Source: Chrysaora quinquecirrha (Eukaryota; Cnidaria; Scyphozoa; Semaeostomeae; Pelagiidae). Taken from it: 64,000 nt of DNA. Below the pieces are notes generated by a model that was given only the letters and a program-made list of their open reading frames with translations, had not been told where the DNA came from and made no database searches. Made by a program: the position numbers and the translations under genes. The DNA lies in contig JACTAT010000015.1 in the NCBI GenBank assembly GCA_014526335.1, positions 2,369,310 to 2,433,309 of the forward strand. Reading direction: 5' to 3'. Below are positions 1 through 12,700 of the stretch, piece by piece; the stretch's first letter is position 1, and each line of letters opens with the position of its first letter.

Positions 1-2574
1 CTGCTTGTCACTTGGTAGAACTACTCCAACAGAAAGATGGCCTAGCCCGCCGCCGTTTTGTTTCTCGATTCCTTGAATAAAATATAGTTTGTCTTTTTCC
101 AGGTAAATTGTATGTGAAACTTGGTCTGGATACCTGAAATGGTAAAACAAGTATTTCAGTCATATTTACGATCATCATTCACTGCTTATAGCTAGAAGTT
201 CTTACGACTCTAAACAAACTCAACCCTCTGTGAAATACTGGCAATGTTCTGGTACAGACTGGCGCGCTGTTTTGAGTGGTCATATTCCTGTCAACTCTAC
301 GAAAACGTACCCTCTTACTGGTCTTTTTAATATTGTCCCGTGTTGTTCGACGCCCTTGTAAGCTTGGCCTGAAAGTTATCTTGCTCATCCAATAGTATAA
401 ATACATTTTCTCGTGCAGTCTCTTTGTTTGCTTGCGCGGATCATTATTCTAAAAGTATAATTTTTCCGGGCAAGATTTTGGCGATCATCTTGAAACAAAT
501 TTTGAAATCCTTTGCCTTGTTGCAACTAAGGTGCTGTCTAAACGAACCAACATTGTTTGTCAAACAATTGAAATTTTATATCAAGCGTAATGTTTTACCG
601 TTAGGCCACGTCGCAAAACCTTGCTTGTTTAACACATTTTGCCCGTGAGAAGCAGAAAATGTTTTTGAAGTCTTCAAACACATTGCTAAGCGATTCTGCT
701 TGTCAAGCAATGTTATGCTGTGTGGCCTAACGTTCCAACATTGCTTGACAGCAGATTTCAGATGTTTGACAAACAATGTTTTATCGTTTCTGAGAAGCCG
801 AAAGAACTTTTTAGCGCAATGCGCGGGTATAATTAGAGAACCAAAAAATATTTAATGCGCTTGAATATTTTGTCTTTGTTGAATGCACTGCCACTACAAT
901 GTAGCCAAAAAAAGATCAAGGGTAAAACAAAGCGCCTTCTTACCTGTTAAATTCATTATGCAATGATTCCTCTTTTTGTGATATAATTTTCCTTGGTTTT
1001 AATGAATTTTCCTGTCCGATGTATATATCGCAGGAACCACTGCAACTGCTGTAGAATTTGTATTCCCCAGTTTCAGGTGCTTTGAAGAATCCGCTAACTT
1101 TTTGCACGTATTGTTTACTTTGTTTTGCAACTGCATCGAAATTGTCTATTTGATTTACACGAATTGCTTTTTCGTTGCCCAATGACGATCTAGTTGATGC
1201 TAGCACATCCGTGGCTGTGTGGTCAGCTTGTAAAATTTCTTGAATCAGCCCTGAAATATTATTTCAAATTTTGGGATTGTATAAGATTAGGAATATCAGA
1301 CGTTGTAGGCCCTCGCCTAACAATCAAACATTGTTTGTCCAACATTTTAAATTTGCTTTACAACAAATGTTTGACCGTTGGGCCACGTCCAAAAACATTG
1401 CTTGACAAGCAAAAGTAACAAAATTTGTGGCGCGATGTTTGTGGAAAAGATCAAAAAATTTTTTTGCTTGACGCACGCAAAAATGTTTGACGAGCAATGT
1501 TTTTGGACGTGTCCAAACAGTCAAACATTTTGCTTGACAAGCAAATCTCAAATGTTGGACCAACAATGTTTGATCGTTTGGCCATGGCCGTAGAATGCAA
1601 CGTGTGATATCATCAACATCTGTTATGGAACTTATAAATGCATCAATGTTTAAATGTATCAATTCGCTTTTCATTTTGTGACAGAGCACGAAAGGTAATG
1701 CTGAAATGTCCATAATATTGGCAAAACATTCTCATCCAGCTCTACCTTGTATCTGTTTGAGTCTGTTTCTATACGGAGGTACCCTCAGTAGCACTTAATT
1801 GTACTACCATGAAAGCATCGTCTCTAATACTATTGTTTCTATGCGTTTAAGGCACTTAGCCTAAGTTGATATTAGAAACATTTGTCATGAATGGCGAACA
1901 CTAGGATACATTTTTCCACAAGTGGCATACAGCCATACATGGGATTCGAACCTGCACTGCATGATCAGAGAGCCAAACCACGTTTCCACTGAGCTACAGA
2001 GCTAATAAAATCGTCGAGTAACTCCCCAAATCATGAAACCCAAGGCTGTCCTCCCGTTTTGACTTTTTTGTGTTTCGTTTATGTTGAGCCTTATTCAGCC
2101 CCATACATATTCGTATATATTTCTCATGAATAGAACACACTAGGATAGATTTTTCTGCAAGTGTCATACCACAATAGATGGGATTCAGACTTGAACTGCA
2201 TGACCAGAGAGCCAACGACGCTTTCACCAAGCTATAGAGCTCAATGAAAACACCGAGCAACTCTGCACGTCGTACAGCCCAAAAGGATTCTTGCAATATT
2301 CCTGTGAAAGTGATAGAGATTCCAGCTGAGGGTGTACGAGTTTCCAAGGAGTACATTGCCCGCGACCTAGGACTCTTCTCCCGTTTGTCTTATTGTGTTT
2401 ATGCTATGTTGAGCTTTCTTCAGCACCATACATATTTTTTTATATTTGTCACGTTCTGATATTAAAAATGTAGCTGCATGTTGACATTAAATGCTTGAGA
2501 AGAACTTAAAAGTCTTTACCTTTCTTGCCAGATGTTAGTTGCACGAACAGTAGCAGACAAAACCAAAGAAACAT
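1..2574 (-). CDS. Secreted PA14-domain protein, 5' part (three exons, runs off left edge)
   Basis: Exon 1 is 2574-2520 and starts at an ATG coding for MFLWFCLLLFVQLTSGKK, a typical signal peptide, followed by a GTAAAG donor. Exon 2 is 1250-944 (acceptor TTTCAG, donor GTAAGA). Exon 3 begins at 133 (acceptor CATTTCAG) and continues past base 1. Phases agree at both junctions (1, then 2). Exon 2 reads SGFFKAPETGEYKFY and CSGSCDIYIG, and exon 3 reads YPDQVSHTIYLEKDKLYFIQ then NGGGLGHLSVGVVLPS; together these follow the beta-strand pattern of PA14 carbohydrate- or ligand-binding domains, as found in fibrocystin-like and other extracellular proteins. The domain starts soon after the signal peptide, so the protein probably acts outside the cell or at its surface. 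The ligand and the full domain set are unknown because the 3' part is missing. The SINE pair lies partly in intron 1, as does one foldback element. Seen: signal peptide, splice sites, domain. Inferred: export. Confidence 0.8.
535..795. mobile_element. Foldback MITE, group A, copy 1
   Basis: Short non-coding inverted-repeat element in intron 2 of the PA14 gene. The outer parts carry ACATTGTTTGTCAAACA-like sequence and its complement, and the interior repeats GTCAAACA and GTCAAGCA words in both directions around a GGCCACGTCGCAAAA core. No ORF of its own. Related copies are at 1309, 3116, 3418, 13360, 30441, 37992, 60300 and 63625. Confidence 0.7.
1309..1596. mobile_element. Foldback MITE, group A, copy 2
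   Basis: A well-preserved copy in PA14 intron 1. Both ends match in inverted orientation (AATCAAACATTGTTTGTC on the left, its near complement before TTTGATCGTTTGGCCA on the right), bounded by AGGCCCTCG and CATGGCCGT. The inner words GTCAAACA and GTCAAGCA recur. Confidence 0.75.
1882..2110 (-). mobile_element. tRNA-derived SINE, family A, copy 1
   Basis: Read on the minus strand it has a tRNA-like head with box A TAGCTCAGTGG and box B GGTTCGAATCC about 35 bases apart, followed by a non-tRNA body with CCACTTGTGG and GTTCGCCATTCATGACA. A second copy lies directly beside it at 2121, and another is at 54345 on the plus strand. No acceptor-stem pairing fits a working tRNA. Confidence 0.75.
2121..2450 (-). 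mobile_element. tRNA-derived SINE, family A, copy 2
   Basis: Same family and orientation as the neighbouring copy. The box B region has decayed to an AGTCTGAATCC-like form, and the body is longer, repeating the TTGAGC...CACCATACATAT block also found at 2080-2110. The two copies form a tandem or dimeric arrangement close to PA14 exon 1. Confidence 0.6.
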
Positions 2575-3115
2575 CTCGAATCGAAGTTAATCAAAATATG
2601 AAAGCATAATTATCAGAAAGCTCATCTCAGCGATAACTGTAAGTCTAGTTATTTCACATATATTTCATTTTCATTAACACCTTAGCTTTATCTAGTAATC
2701 TTTCTTCAATTCTTCAATTGTTCTTCAAGCAACTCAAACTTCGATTCAGCCAAGCTATACATGTTTGTTAGCAACTCGTAAACGAAACAGGTGAAGCGTT
2801 AAGACTTCTCTCATCTATAGAAATCACACACCTTATGCTTTTGGCAAAACACCGTGTTTACTGGATATCCTGTAAAGTCGATAAGATAGGCTAAATAGAA
2901 ACATTATTCCATTATTCAATTGCTATAAAGCAGTAATGTCGTAAGACTGGCAGGTTAAATATGGCCATCAAATATCTAAAAGATTGCACGGATGGTTAAT
3001 GTATCTTCGTTTTATTCTATTTTAACTCCTTTCCTTTTCATTTGATAGCTTAGAACGGACGGACGTCAAGTATTTCGGTATTACTGTTCGTTGCCATCTT
3101 TTGATCTGTTAATCT

Positions 3116-3400
3116 AAGGCCCCGGCCAATCCATTAAGTATTGTTTGTCAAACATTTGGACTTTGATAATCAAGGATTGTTTGAACGTTTGGCCTCGTCG
3201 CAAAAAATTACAGAACACTCGACCATTTGACAAGCAAAACCAGCAGACTTGGTTGCTTGAATATATTAAAAAACTTGTCTTTCTTTTCACAAGCAGACAA
3301 TGTTTGACGAGCATTGTTTGCGACGTGACCAAATGGTGAAACATTTTGCTTGACAAGTGAATTTCAAATGTTTGCCAAAACAAAGTTAAATCCTTTGCAA
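3116..3400. mobile_element. Foldback MITE, group A, copy 3
   Basis: Located between the PA14 and transporter genes. The left end AGTATTGTTTGTCAAACA and right end TTTCAAATGTTTGCCAAAACA are degenerate inverted repeats, and the central TTTGCGACGTGACCAAA matches the group core. Confidence 0.65.
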
Positions 3401-3417
3401 AGGGACTATGAAACTTG

Positions 3418-3655
3418 TAAGGTCTTGGTCAACTGATCAAGCAATGTTTTAGGCATTTTGTGTTTGCTTATCAAATTATTTTTGAACGTGTGGCCCCAAT
3501 TTGTTGCCCGATATTTTGAAAAAGTTCAAGAATTTGTTTTGCTTTTTACAATCAGAATGTTTGACGAGCCTGGCGACGTGTCCAAACGGTAAAACATTTT
3601 GCTTGACAAGTAAATTTCAACTGTTTGACAAACAATGTTTAATCCTTAAACCAGA
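3418..3655. mobile_element. Foldback MITE, group A, copy 4 (adjacent to copy 3)
   Basis: A second, more decayed copy starts just after copy 3 (GGTCTTGGTCAACTGATCAA) and ends with TTGACAAACAATGTTTAATC. Two copies in close order suggest a second insertion or a local duplication. Confidence 0.55.
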
Positions 3656-4165
3656 GACTATCAATCGGTTATAAATGAAAGTTATTTAAATGCATATCCA
3701 GAGAGCGTCTAAAAATGCATAGATATTTTGATGCTAACACACACAAACAAACTAGGCTTTTATCTATTTAATTGAAGTAAAACGATAATAGCTAATTTTT
3801 CCATCGATAAAAATAAATCTTTAAAAATAAATGTTAAAATCTTTTTGGTGTACACTCTAAAAGTTTAAGTCAAATACGTTTCTCAAAAATGCTATATAAA
3901 AGATATCTCCTTTGTAATTCAAGTATACATGTTATATCCCAGGCAATATATATATAGTTCTAAGAGCTACTGAAATGAGGGTCCCTGTATCTTAAACTAG
4001 TCCCGGCAAGGCAACAATGGACTCCCTAGACCCATCAAATCAGCCCTTACTAGAAGATAATTTGACAAATAAGATACTCCCCGTATAAGTTATACTAATA
4101 CTCTTTGTAATGCTATGAACTGTCTGCTTTATGTTTTTTACATTACTGTCTATCCTTGAAGTTCC

Positions 4166-7100
4166 TTATGGAGCCCATGTAGCAAGCTCTATATTGTTAT
4201 TTCGACTAGTTTTGTCTTGCATTTCAAAGTGATAAGGGTAATTTACATAGCTCATTCTATGGTCTTCGATTGCAGTGGTAGATATGTCCGGTGATCGTTG
4301 TATGGTTGACCATATTGGCAAGGTCTTCTGTTTCTTCTTTTTGCTGCCAGAGTGTGTTTCTCTCGAAGGATATGCTGGCTCTCCGTAGATGACAGTATCT
4401 ATGCCTTTGTCATTAACTGTGGTAAGAAGAAGATAATTACCATCTTCAAACAATGCATAATGTATTGATTTTCTTTTTTTACTAGGGAGAAATAGACGGT
4501 AGTAGAAAAGTGGAACGGGCATTGACTGGCGTTGCGCGAGGTTATGGATCGCATTTGCATCAACTGCACAATACTTTTAGAGCATCAAGATAGTTCTGAA
4601 GAGGCATTGGGATTTGAGGCAAGAATATTCAAACAAATTGGTGCAAGGTGAGTTGACGTTTAAATGCCAGAAATTATTTTACTAAAACATTGCTGCTTTA
4701 TCTTAATTTTCTTTTCTGCTTGTCACACTGTGGGACCAAGATCTCCATTTCCTACCTGACTTCCGAGACAAAGACTGCCAAAGGTCGAAACCGAAAATCA
4801 AGTGTAGTACTGTCCGGAGAGAAAAGTGCCGGCATGGTACAACTGAACGAAGGTAAACAGGTATTATATGGTTTATTACCCCCCCCCCCCCATGGAAAGG
4901 ACATGATTATGACCCCAATGATTACGAGAGGTCGATTTTGTGACGAAGCCATTTGCTACTACGTTCCAAACCAAACAATTTCAAACGTTTGACGTGATGA
5001 GCGGACATTACCGGATACTGCCTGCTCATTAACGTCGCATGCGAACGTTTTTTTTAACCAGAATTGCTTAACAGCGTTGCGGCCCTGAAAATAGGGTAGT
5101 ATTAAAAAATGTATGCCTTTCGTTTGTTCGTTATTTGGGATTACATTACTTTTATGTATAGTTAGAAAACTTTCAGCTTTGCGAGCGTTTCACGGTCAGA
5201 ACTCGACGAAATTTTTTAACTTGGCGATCTGCGGGCTTCAATTTGCAAACAATAGATGCTCGATGCAATCTTCTTTTGAGACCCCGTTTACACGATATCG
5301 GTACCACAACGGTACGATTTGACACCGGCATGAAACCATGCCGGTGTGGGTTTTTTATCATCCCGTTTACACGATACCGGTGTGATTTCATTTCGCTTTC
5401 GTTAAACAATGGCTGTGACATCATAGAGCTTGATTTTGTGATTTTGGGCTATGGCCTAAGCTCTAACAAAGAACAAAACCAAAAAATAAACCAAGCAAAT
5501 TGCAAACAGTCCCTGCCGCTCGAGGCAAACAAATTTTAGCAACCAGCCATTATTTCATCGATGTAAATAAAAAATACACGAAAATAGTGTCTCAAAAAGT
5601 CTAATGAAACCAAGTTTAAGACGAGAAAAAGCAACTAAATTTACTTAAATCGATAAAGAAAATCAAGTTTCATGATATTACATCAGAAAAACAATTAATA
5701 AAGAAAATATTACGGTATATTTCCTATACTAAAAGCAATCGAAGTGAAACCGATATGAACTCGTATCGGTACCATGCCGGTATGGGTGTTTACACGATGT
5801 CGCTATCACACCAGCATGAAATCGTACCGGTGTGGCTATCGACATGTGTTTTCACACCTTTTATGCCGGTGTGGTACCGATATCGTGTAAACGGCTCGTC
5901 TAAAAACAAAAGATTCCGCACCAGTGTCATATCAAACCGGTGTGGTACCGATATCGTGTAAACGGCTCGTCTAAAAACAAAAGATTCCGCACCAGTGTCA
6001 TATCAAACCGGTGTGGTACCGATATCGTGTAAACGGGGTCTGAGAAAACAGTTTTTGCGGTATTTGTAAGAAGGGAACATGTACCTTGTTGTGAAGAGTA
6101 CCGAAGCGCATTGGCAAGATGAAACGGCAGGAGAACGATGAACGTTGCAATGCCATGCCATGAAAAATATACAACTACTGCAACCAAATACCAGCCAAAT
6201 AATCTGAAAGAATCTGCTGTTCCTGTATAGAATGCGCCAGTTGATTTGTTGAAAAATGCGCCTGCCATCAGACCCCATATTCCACCACCAAGATGAACTA
6301 AAAGAGAACCAGAGAGATGGCTATGAACTTTCAGTCAGAATTAAGGAACTAGTAAGCAACTTTTGGTACTACAATTTAATGAATAGAGGTCCAAAAATAA
6401 GGAACTTTAAGAATTAGGCCTTCAGCTAAGTTTATTAAAAAGCGTGTAGCTGCAAAACTTGCTTTCTATATTTGTATGACATGAAATAGAAACTTTGCAT
6501 AGAAACGTTAGTTAGATGTAAAGTCATGTTATCTGAAGAGGGCAAACAGACTCGGCAATAAAGAGGCCTATGTGACTGTGTCTATTGACAACTGCAAGCG
6601 ATTCTTCTAGTCCTCCTCTTGTGGGTTCGAATGCCACCGTGAATGGTGAAGAGAGTCGCTAACTAACTCTTTGTAACTCCAGACAAACATTTAAATGAAT
6701 CTGGATGCGGTTGTAAGATCGAAAGGAAGTACAGACCCATATGATACCCTGCGAAGAAATCAAGTGTATTTTCCCACCTTTTTATAACAAACGGAACTTT
6801 ACCTTTTCATAATTGCATACAGTTAGTTCCCACTTTTAAAAAACAACACCATTGGGTGCAGCCTATTGTTTAAAAACAATAAACCATTGTTTTACCGTTT
6901 GTTTTATGGGATTCTCTTGACTGCAGTTACCTAAATGTCTGTCTCTTAAGAGCAGGGACTTAGGCCAGGTTTATACGAGCAAAAATGGATCTGATCTAAA
7001 GTGAATCCGATCTACTTTGGTACGGATAGGCCTTGCGTCTTCACGCAATTTCGTAGATCCGATCCAAAACTGGCTCTCTGAAAAATGCGTCATTTGCTAG

Positions 7101-9554
7101 ACCCAAAAATTGGTCGGATCCATGCCTCGTGTAAACGGAAGGCCTATCCGTACCAAAACTAGAACGTCTGGATCTGATCCAATTTAGATCCCATCCACTT
7201 TCTCTCGTGTAAACGTAACATTACTGTATTGTTTAGAGCTGACTAAGTTTTGAAGCAATCTATTCTCTTAATGTTTTTCTAAAAGAACGCATGCTATGTT
7301 TGCTAATCTCTGCAAGTAAATCATTGTAAGACATTCGTTCGGGATAATCTTACTTTTCACAGTTATCGTAAGAATAAATCACCGATCACCGTAAAAATGA
7401 TTTATTAATAAGAGGCTCTTACTTGCAACAGTATCGACAGCATCATCAAATCTTAAATTTCGCAGTGCAACAGACCATCCAATATATACAATTCCAGCAA
7501 TCAACCCAATTGCAAATGCACCATAAGGACGATAGGTATCTGGAGCTGTGGAAACGGCTACCTATTGCACGAAATAACAAGAAACAACAAGAATTAAGAT
7601 AAAGTTACAATTCCCACTCGCTACAGGAAAGATACAGTATGGTAATAAAATGTTTCTTAATTATCTCACTAAGCTGGAAGCAAATAAGATTTTAATCAAG
7701 TCTTTTGACTTTGAATTAAGATTATCTGTAGCTAATTTCTTCAATGTGTGCGAATGAAGCTCTGGCTAAACTAGGAGACATGTCGCGCGCGACATTGATG
7801 TCCCCTCGGTGTCTCCCAGTTTAGCCACCTCGGAAACTTTGTAGCGCGCGACAAAATTTCTAGCAAAAGACACGCAACTGTTTCTGGGAGACAACAGAAA
7901 CATTTCTTGTCCCCGCAAATGACTCGGGGGACATGTTGCTCGCTTGTCACTTGCAAGTTGAGCCAACCTGGGAGACACGCCGAATACAGTGTCGCGCGCG
8001 ACAAGTCTCCTAGTCTCCTAGTCTCCATAGCTTGACTGTGTATTAATGAACTGCTCAAGAAGCAATGCAAGTATTATTTCTGCAGTAATTTTTGAGAGAA
8101 TCATAACAGGCCATATATACTGAGCAACTCTTTAGATCAAACAACCTATGTGATATCAATCATCAACGGACTTAGAGCAGATCCCTGAGGTACCCTCTTG
8201 CTCAGAGACAAATTTGGCTGAACAATATATAAATACAGAGATACTGCCAGTGATATTTCAAGGTGCTGTGGCATGAAAGTGCTTTGGCGTCTAGGTAATC
8301 CAGCTGACCCGTGGTGTCAAGAGCTCAGTGTGGTCAGGGTTCGAACCCAGCTACGTCACAGCCAGGGTCGAGGTCTCGATTAGGTATCAGCGACTGATGC
8401 TAATACACCATTTCACCTTCTCTTTCACCTTCGTCGCAGTAAGTTCATGATTACATAAGGAATTTACATAAGAAATATGAAATAGTAATAGACCTATGAC
8501 AGATTCCTGGGGTACCTTGGTCACTTCTGACATGTTCAGGAAGAAAAGTGTATTTAATCTTATGAATACAGCAACTTGTCCGAGACATTTAACAGGCTTT
8601 AGTATGTTGAGCAACCTTTTGACTTAGCATCTAACCATATACCATACTTTATCGAAGAGCAGTGGGCTTATAGCAGATCCCTGAAGTACCCTTTTTCTTC
8701 TGGAAGCAACATGGGGTTAAAGATCAAGTAAATGCAAGTAAATGAAGGCAGGACACGGTTTTGGTACATTCATTGACCCATTCTGACCAATCAAGTGACC
8801 ACTTATCGATATTCGTTTTATTTCCCATTCAGAATGGCAACATTGTCATGGCCTTGTTGAAAAACAAACAAGTATACTTACAAGACCAGTTATCGCTCCA
8901 CTAATCAATGTCTTGATATTCCAATTTTCACCAAATAGATCGCTTCTTTTAAACATAAATGCAGTTAATGATGATGTTGCAGCTGCCAACAAAGAGTTGC
9001 TTGATGCAGCATTACCAGTGCTGATTATACTGTTTCTTGCAATCAAGCAAATCATAGCAAGAGCACCACCAAGGAAAATATTCTGTTTAAGAAATCATTA
9101 ATTGATCATTCTTAACTGAGAAGTTAAAATGCTGTTTGTTGATTATGGCGAATTAGAAGATGATGATGATGAGGATGATAAAGATAAAGATGAAGACAAA
9201 GATAAAGATAAAGATGAAGATGAAGATGAAGATGAAGATGAAGATGTTGTTGATGATGAAGATGAAGATGAAGGTTTGTTTGAAGATGAAGATGGCATTG
9301 ATGAGATGATGACGATTATGAAGATGGAGACCAAGATGAGGATGAAGATGAAGATGAAGATGAGGATAAAGTTGAAGAGGAAGATCACAATGAAGATTAC
9401 GATTTAGATGAAGAGGAAGGTGATCGTTTAGATGAAGATGAAGATGAAGATAATGTTGAAGAGGAAGATCACGATGAAGATTACGATTTAAATGAAGAGG
9501 AAGATGAAGATGAAGATGAAGATTGAAATGGAAATGAAGATGAAGTTGAAAATA

Positions 9555-9637
<83 letters not shown>

Positions 9638-9734
9638 GAAGAAGAAGATGCGGATGAAGGTGAAGGTGAAGATGAAGATTAAAATGGAAATGGAAATGAA
9701 GATGAAGATGAAAATAAGGATGATGATGATGATT

Positions 9735-9766
<32 letters not shown>

Positions 9767-12700
9767 GGAGAAGAAGAAGATACGGATGAAGATGAAGATG
9801 TAATGATAACAATGTTGATAACGTTGGATCAAAAGCGCTTCAGACATTTCCTTCTTCAACGGGAATCTGACATTTGCAAAAAAAAAACAAAAAAGCTCTT
9901 ACAATGTTTGTCTGTCCACCGACGCATTGAAATCCTCGATTTTCAGTCGCTCTTTCCTTGGTTTGAGAAATAATCCAGCAACCAAAGCCACAGAACCAGC
10001 GCTAACATGAATGCAGCTGACCCCACCATTATCCTTAAAGGAAGAATGTTAGCTATACTTCCCTTTACACTGAGAAAAGTCTTCAATATTCAATTTAAGT
10101 TCAATTTTGCGACCTCCTTGTAACAGTACGCAGATGAGTAATCTATCTAACTTTTCAATTTTACATCGAAACTCAAACATAACTGTTTCGAATCAAGAAA
10201 ATGGAAGCTCTAGCACAGCTGAAACTTCCGTATTTATATTCCTTTTCCTTCACTTGGATTTACGTTTCCTGATCCTAGAATTCGGTATTTATATTTCAAA
10301 TATCTTACGCTGTTTCAAGCTATGAAATTTTTATTCTTCCACGTCCTTCAATGCTACTTGAAGTTAACGATATGTCGCATGGCTTCATGCAAGGGATAAC
10401 AGGATATGATTTGACAGGTCATGAAATGAGAGGACAATCGCATTCCGGCCACAGTACCCGGAGGGTTACGGCCAAACATCACTCCCACTACATCTTCTAG
10501 TCTCTGCTTGTAGTCTGTATCCTTTCCTTAGTCAATGGTCCGTCCAATTTTCGCAAAGGAAATCTTCTGTCTATCACCATAGGTGTGTTATGATGGTAGA
10601 TGGTTTGCGTGAGGTTCTCGTGCGTATGATTATCAGCCCAAATCAGATGATTGGTCACAAACCTACTCCCTTTTCCACAGTTCCCTTCAACCCAACAAAT
10701 AAGCGTTGTTAACCGTCGGTACTGACAACCCGCCCAAGAAATTCCAGTTTGGATGCTGTGTCTGTGAGCGGTTCTGGGTGGTCCCAGTCTCAATAGGTCG
10801 CTTTTGAAGTGTCTTTGGTATACAACCCTAAGTGCTCTTCGACGTAGAACGGTTAAACGGTGGCCCCTCCTCGCAACGGATTACATTTATCAGCCTCTAT
10901 ATAGGGGAGGCTCCAGCGCACGCCATAACCGGGTTTTTTTCAAGCTCCTGTTGCAGTCATCCTGGATTAAATTTCAACTGCTAGCAGCACTCTGATTCAT
11001 AGAAGTTACAGCTTGGCTTCGGACTTGGCAATCGTTGTTAAGTTGGCTGAAGTTGGTTCAACGATCCGATGACAGGATATGAAACCATTCTTATATCACT
11101 TAGTTGTAGTCCGACTGGAACACCTTAAATGGGATGGCCATCCTCTCAGGCTGGATAGGGCCTTCCCCTGTTTGGATTTCTCACACGGAATGCAAAGGCT
11201 AAAGCTAAACGCTATAGAGATATGCTAACCCTTTACGTTGAGGTGTGGTGTAGTACCTAGGTCGGCAGTGAGTGGGATCGACATCAAGGCAAGACATGTA
11301 CAGTACTATTCAAAGTACAGTATAATAAATATTCTGTTTTGCTCACAATAAGTCGAATCTTCTCTGTCCTTGCAGTGTTTTCCAGTGTATTATATAACCA
11401 TCCATCAATATGCCAACTCCAGTGGCTGGAAACAGGAAAGAAGAAGCCTTGAAAAGATATAAAAAAACAAAATGTACTGAGGAGTAGTGAGCACACTTAA
11501 TTATTCTTAAAGTCTTTATCTAAGAATCAGCTAAGACATGAATGATTGCTTTACCTACACCCCCTACACCGTTTTAGCCCAAAGGAACCTTTGGACAAAA
11601 TTGGGGCTTGAGTTGCTTTACGTTTTAACCATAATCCTTCCGGACTTTTTTTATCTTACATGGCCGGGGGGGTGTTTTCCACCCCATCCAGAAATAGATT
11701 TCCTGTACAGCTAGAGCAATGAAATTTGTCACAGGCATTGACAAATGCATGACAAGTAATTTTTGTAAGTTTGGTAAAATTTGGTAAACATGCTACTGAC
11801 GTTGGTCGAAAATTGACCTTCCTAAATATAAAAAATCCAGAAATTTCTTTACATCTTATTACTAGTAACTATTTTCTATAACTTTTCAAAGAATCCAGCA
11901 ATTTCTAATAAGTTTTACTGGTAGTAGGCATTTATATGCGGTTTTGACATAACTGCTTTCCATATAAGGCAATGTCACGTGATCTATTGTTATTAATATG
12001 GGAATTAACGCTTTGTAGCTAATGCATATAGCTATGCATATATAGCTATGCATATATGCACAAGTAAGCCTGGTTTGAAAGCTTACATCCATCATATACA
12101 ACAGAACAGTCACAAGAAAAGCGTGAGTGGGCGGAAAACACCCCCCCCCCCCCGTAGGATCAGTGTTAATAAAATAAAGCTGAAAGAGTTCTTATAATTT
12201 TCCTTTTTCGCGATCTATGTGTCATTACTGATGGTGACAGCCAAATCATTTAAATTTGCTTCGTTTTTGTAGTTTCTAAATACAATGGATCTTTTTGGGA
12301 GCAGTCCATGGGTTAGATGTTGTTATATGTATTTAGTTAGTTGTACGTCTTGATCTCTGAAATAAGTTATTCACAGTTTTCTTCCGATTTTCAGTCTCGA
12401 GCAGTAGCGTAGCAAAGTGGGGGCACGGCCTGCGGTCGCCCCCCCCCCAATCATTGCCAAGATTGGTTTTTTATAGAGCCTAAATATGATGTAAAAATTT
12501 CGTCGGGTACAACTTGGTTGTTTTCCTGAAAACCACGCCATAATTTCTTTGACCACGGCCTTTACTCCTCCAATGCTGCATGTCTAGCTACACCATTGGC
12601 CTCGAGCTCCTTACAGTAGATTTTCCTTAAAAGTAACGTGTATCCCTATTGCTCGGGATTCTACGGAAATTAAAAAAAAAAAAACGAAACTGATCAGCAC

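Noticed and set aside
1930..2005. Possible tRNA gene (box A and box B present)
   Set aside because: No acceptor stem pairing, and the same body sequence follows other copies, so it is the head of a SINE.
4166..4522. Separate 118-codon gene
   Set aside because: From 4416 on it is the last exon of the ammonium transporter: acceptor CTTACCACAG, matching phase and the GEPAYPS tail motif.
4544..4648. Plus-strand stretch MDRICINCTILLEHQDSS... followed by GTGAGT
   Set aside because: Exon-like, but no acceptor or continuing exon was found and it lies opposite an intron of the transporter.
9129..9859. Long open frames coding for Asp/Glu, His, Ile or Met/Lys runs
   Set aside because: They are translations of the GAT/GAA microsatellite inside a transporter intron and are open in several frames at once.
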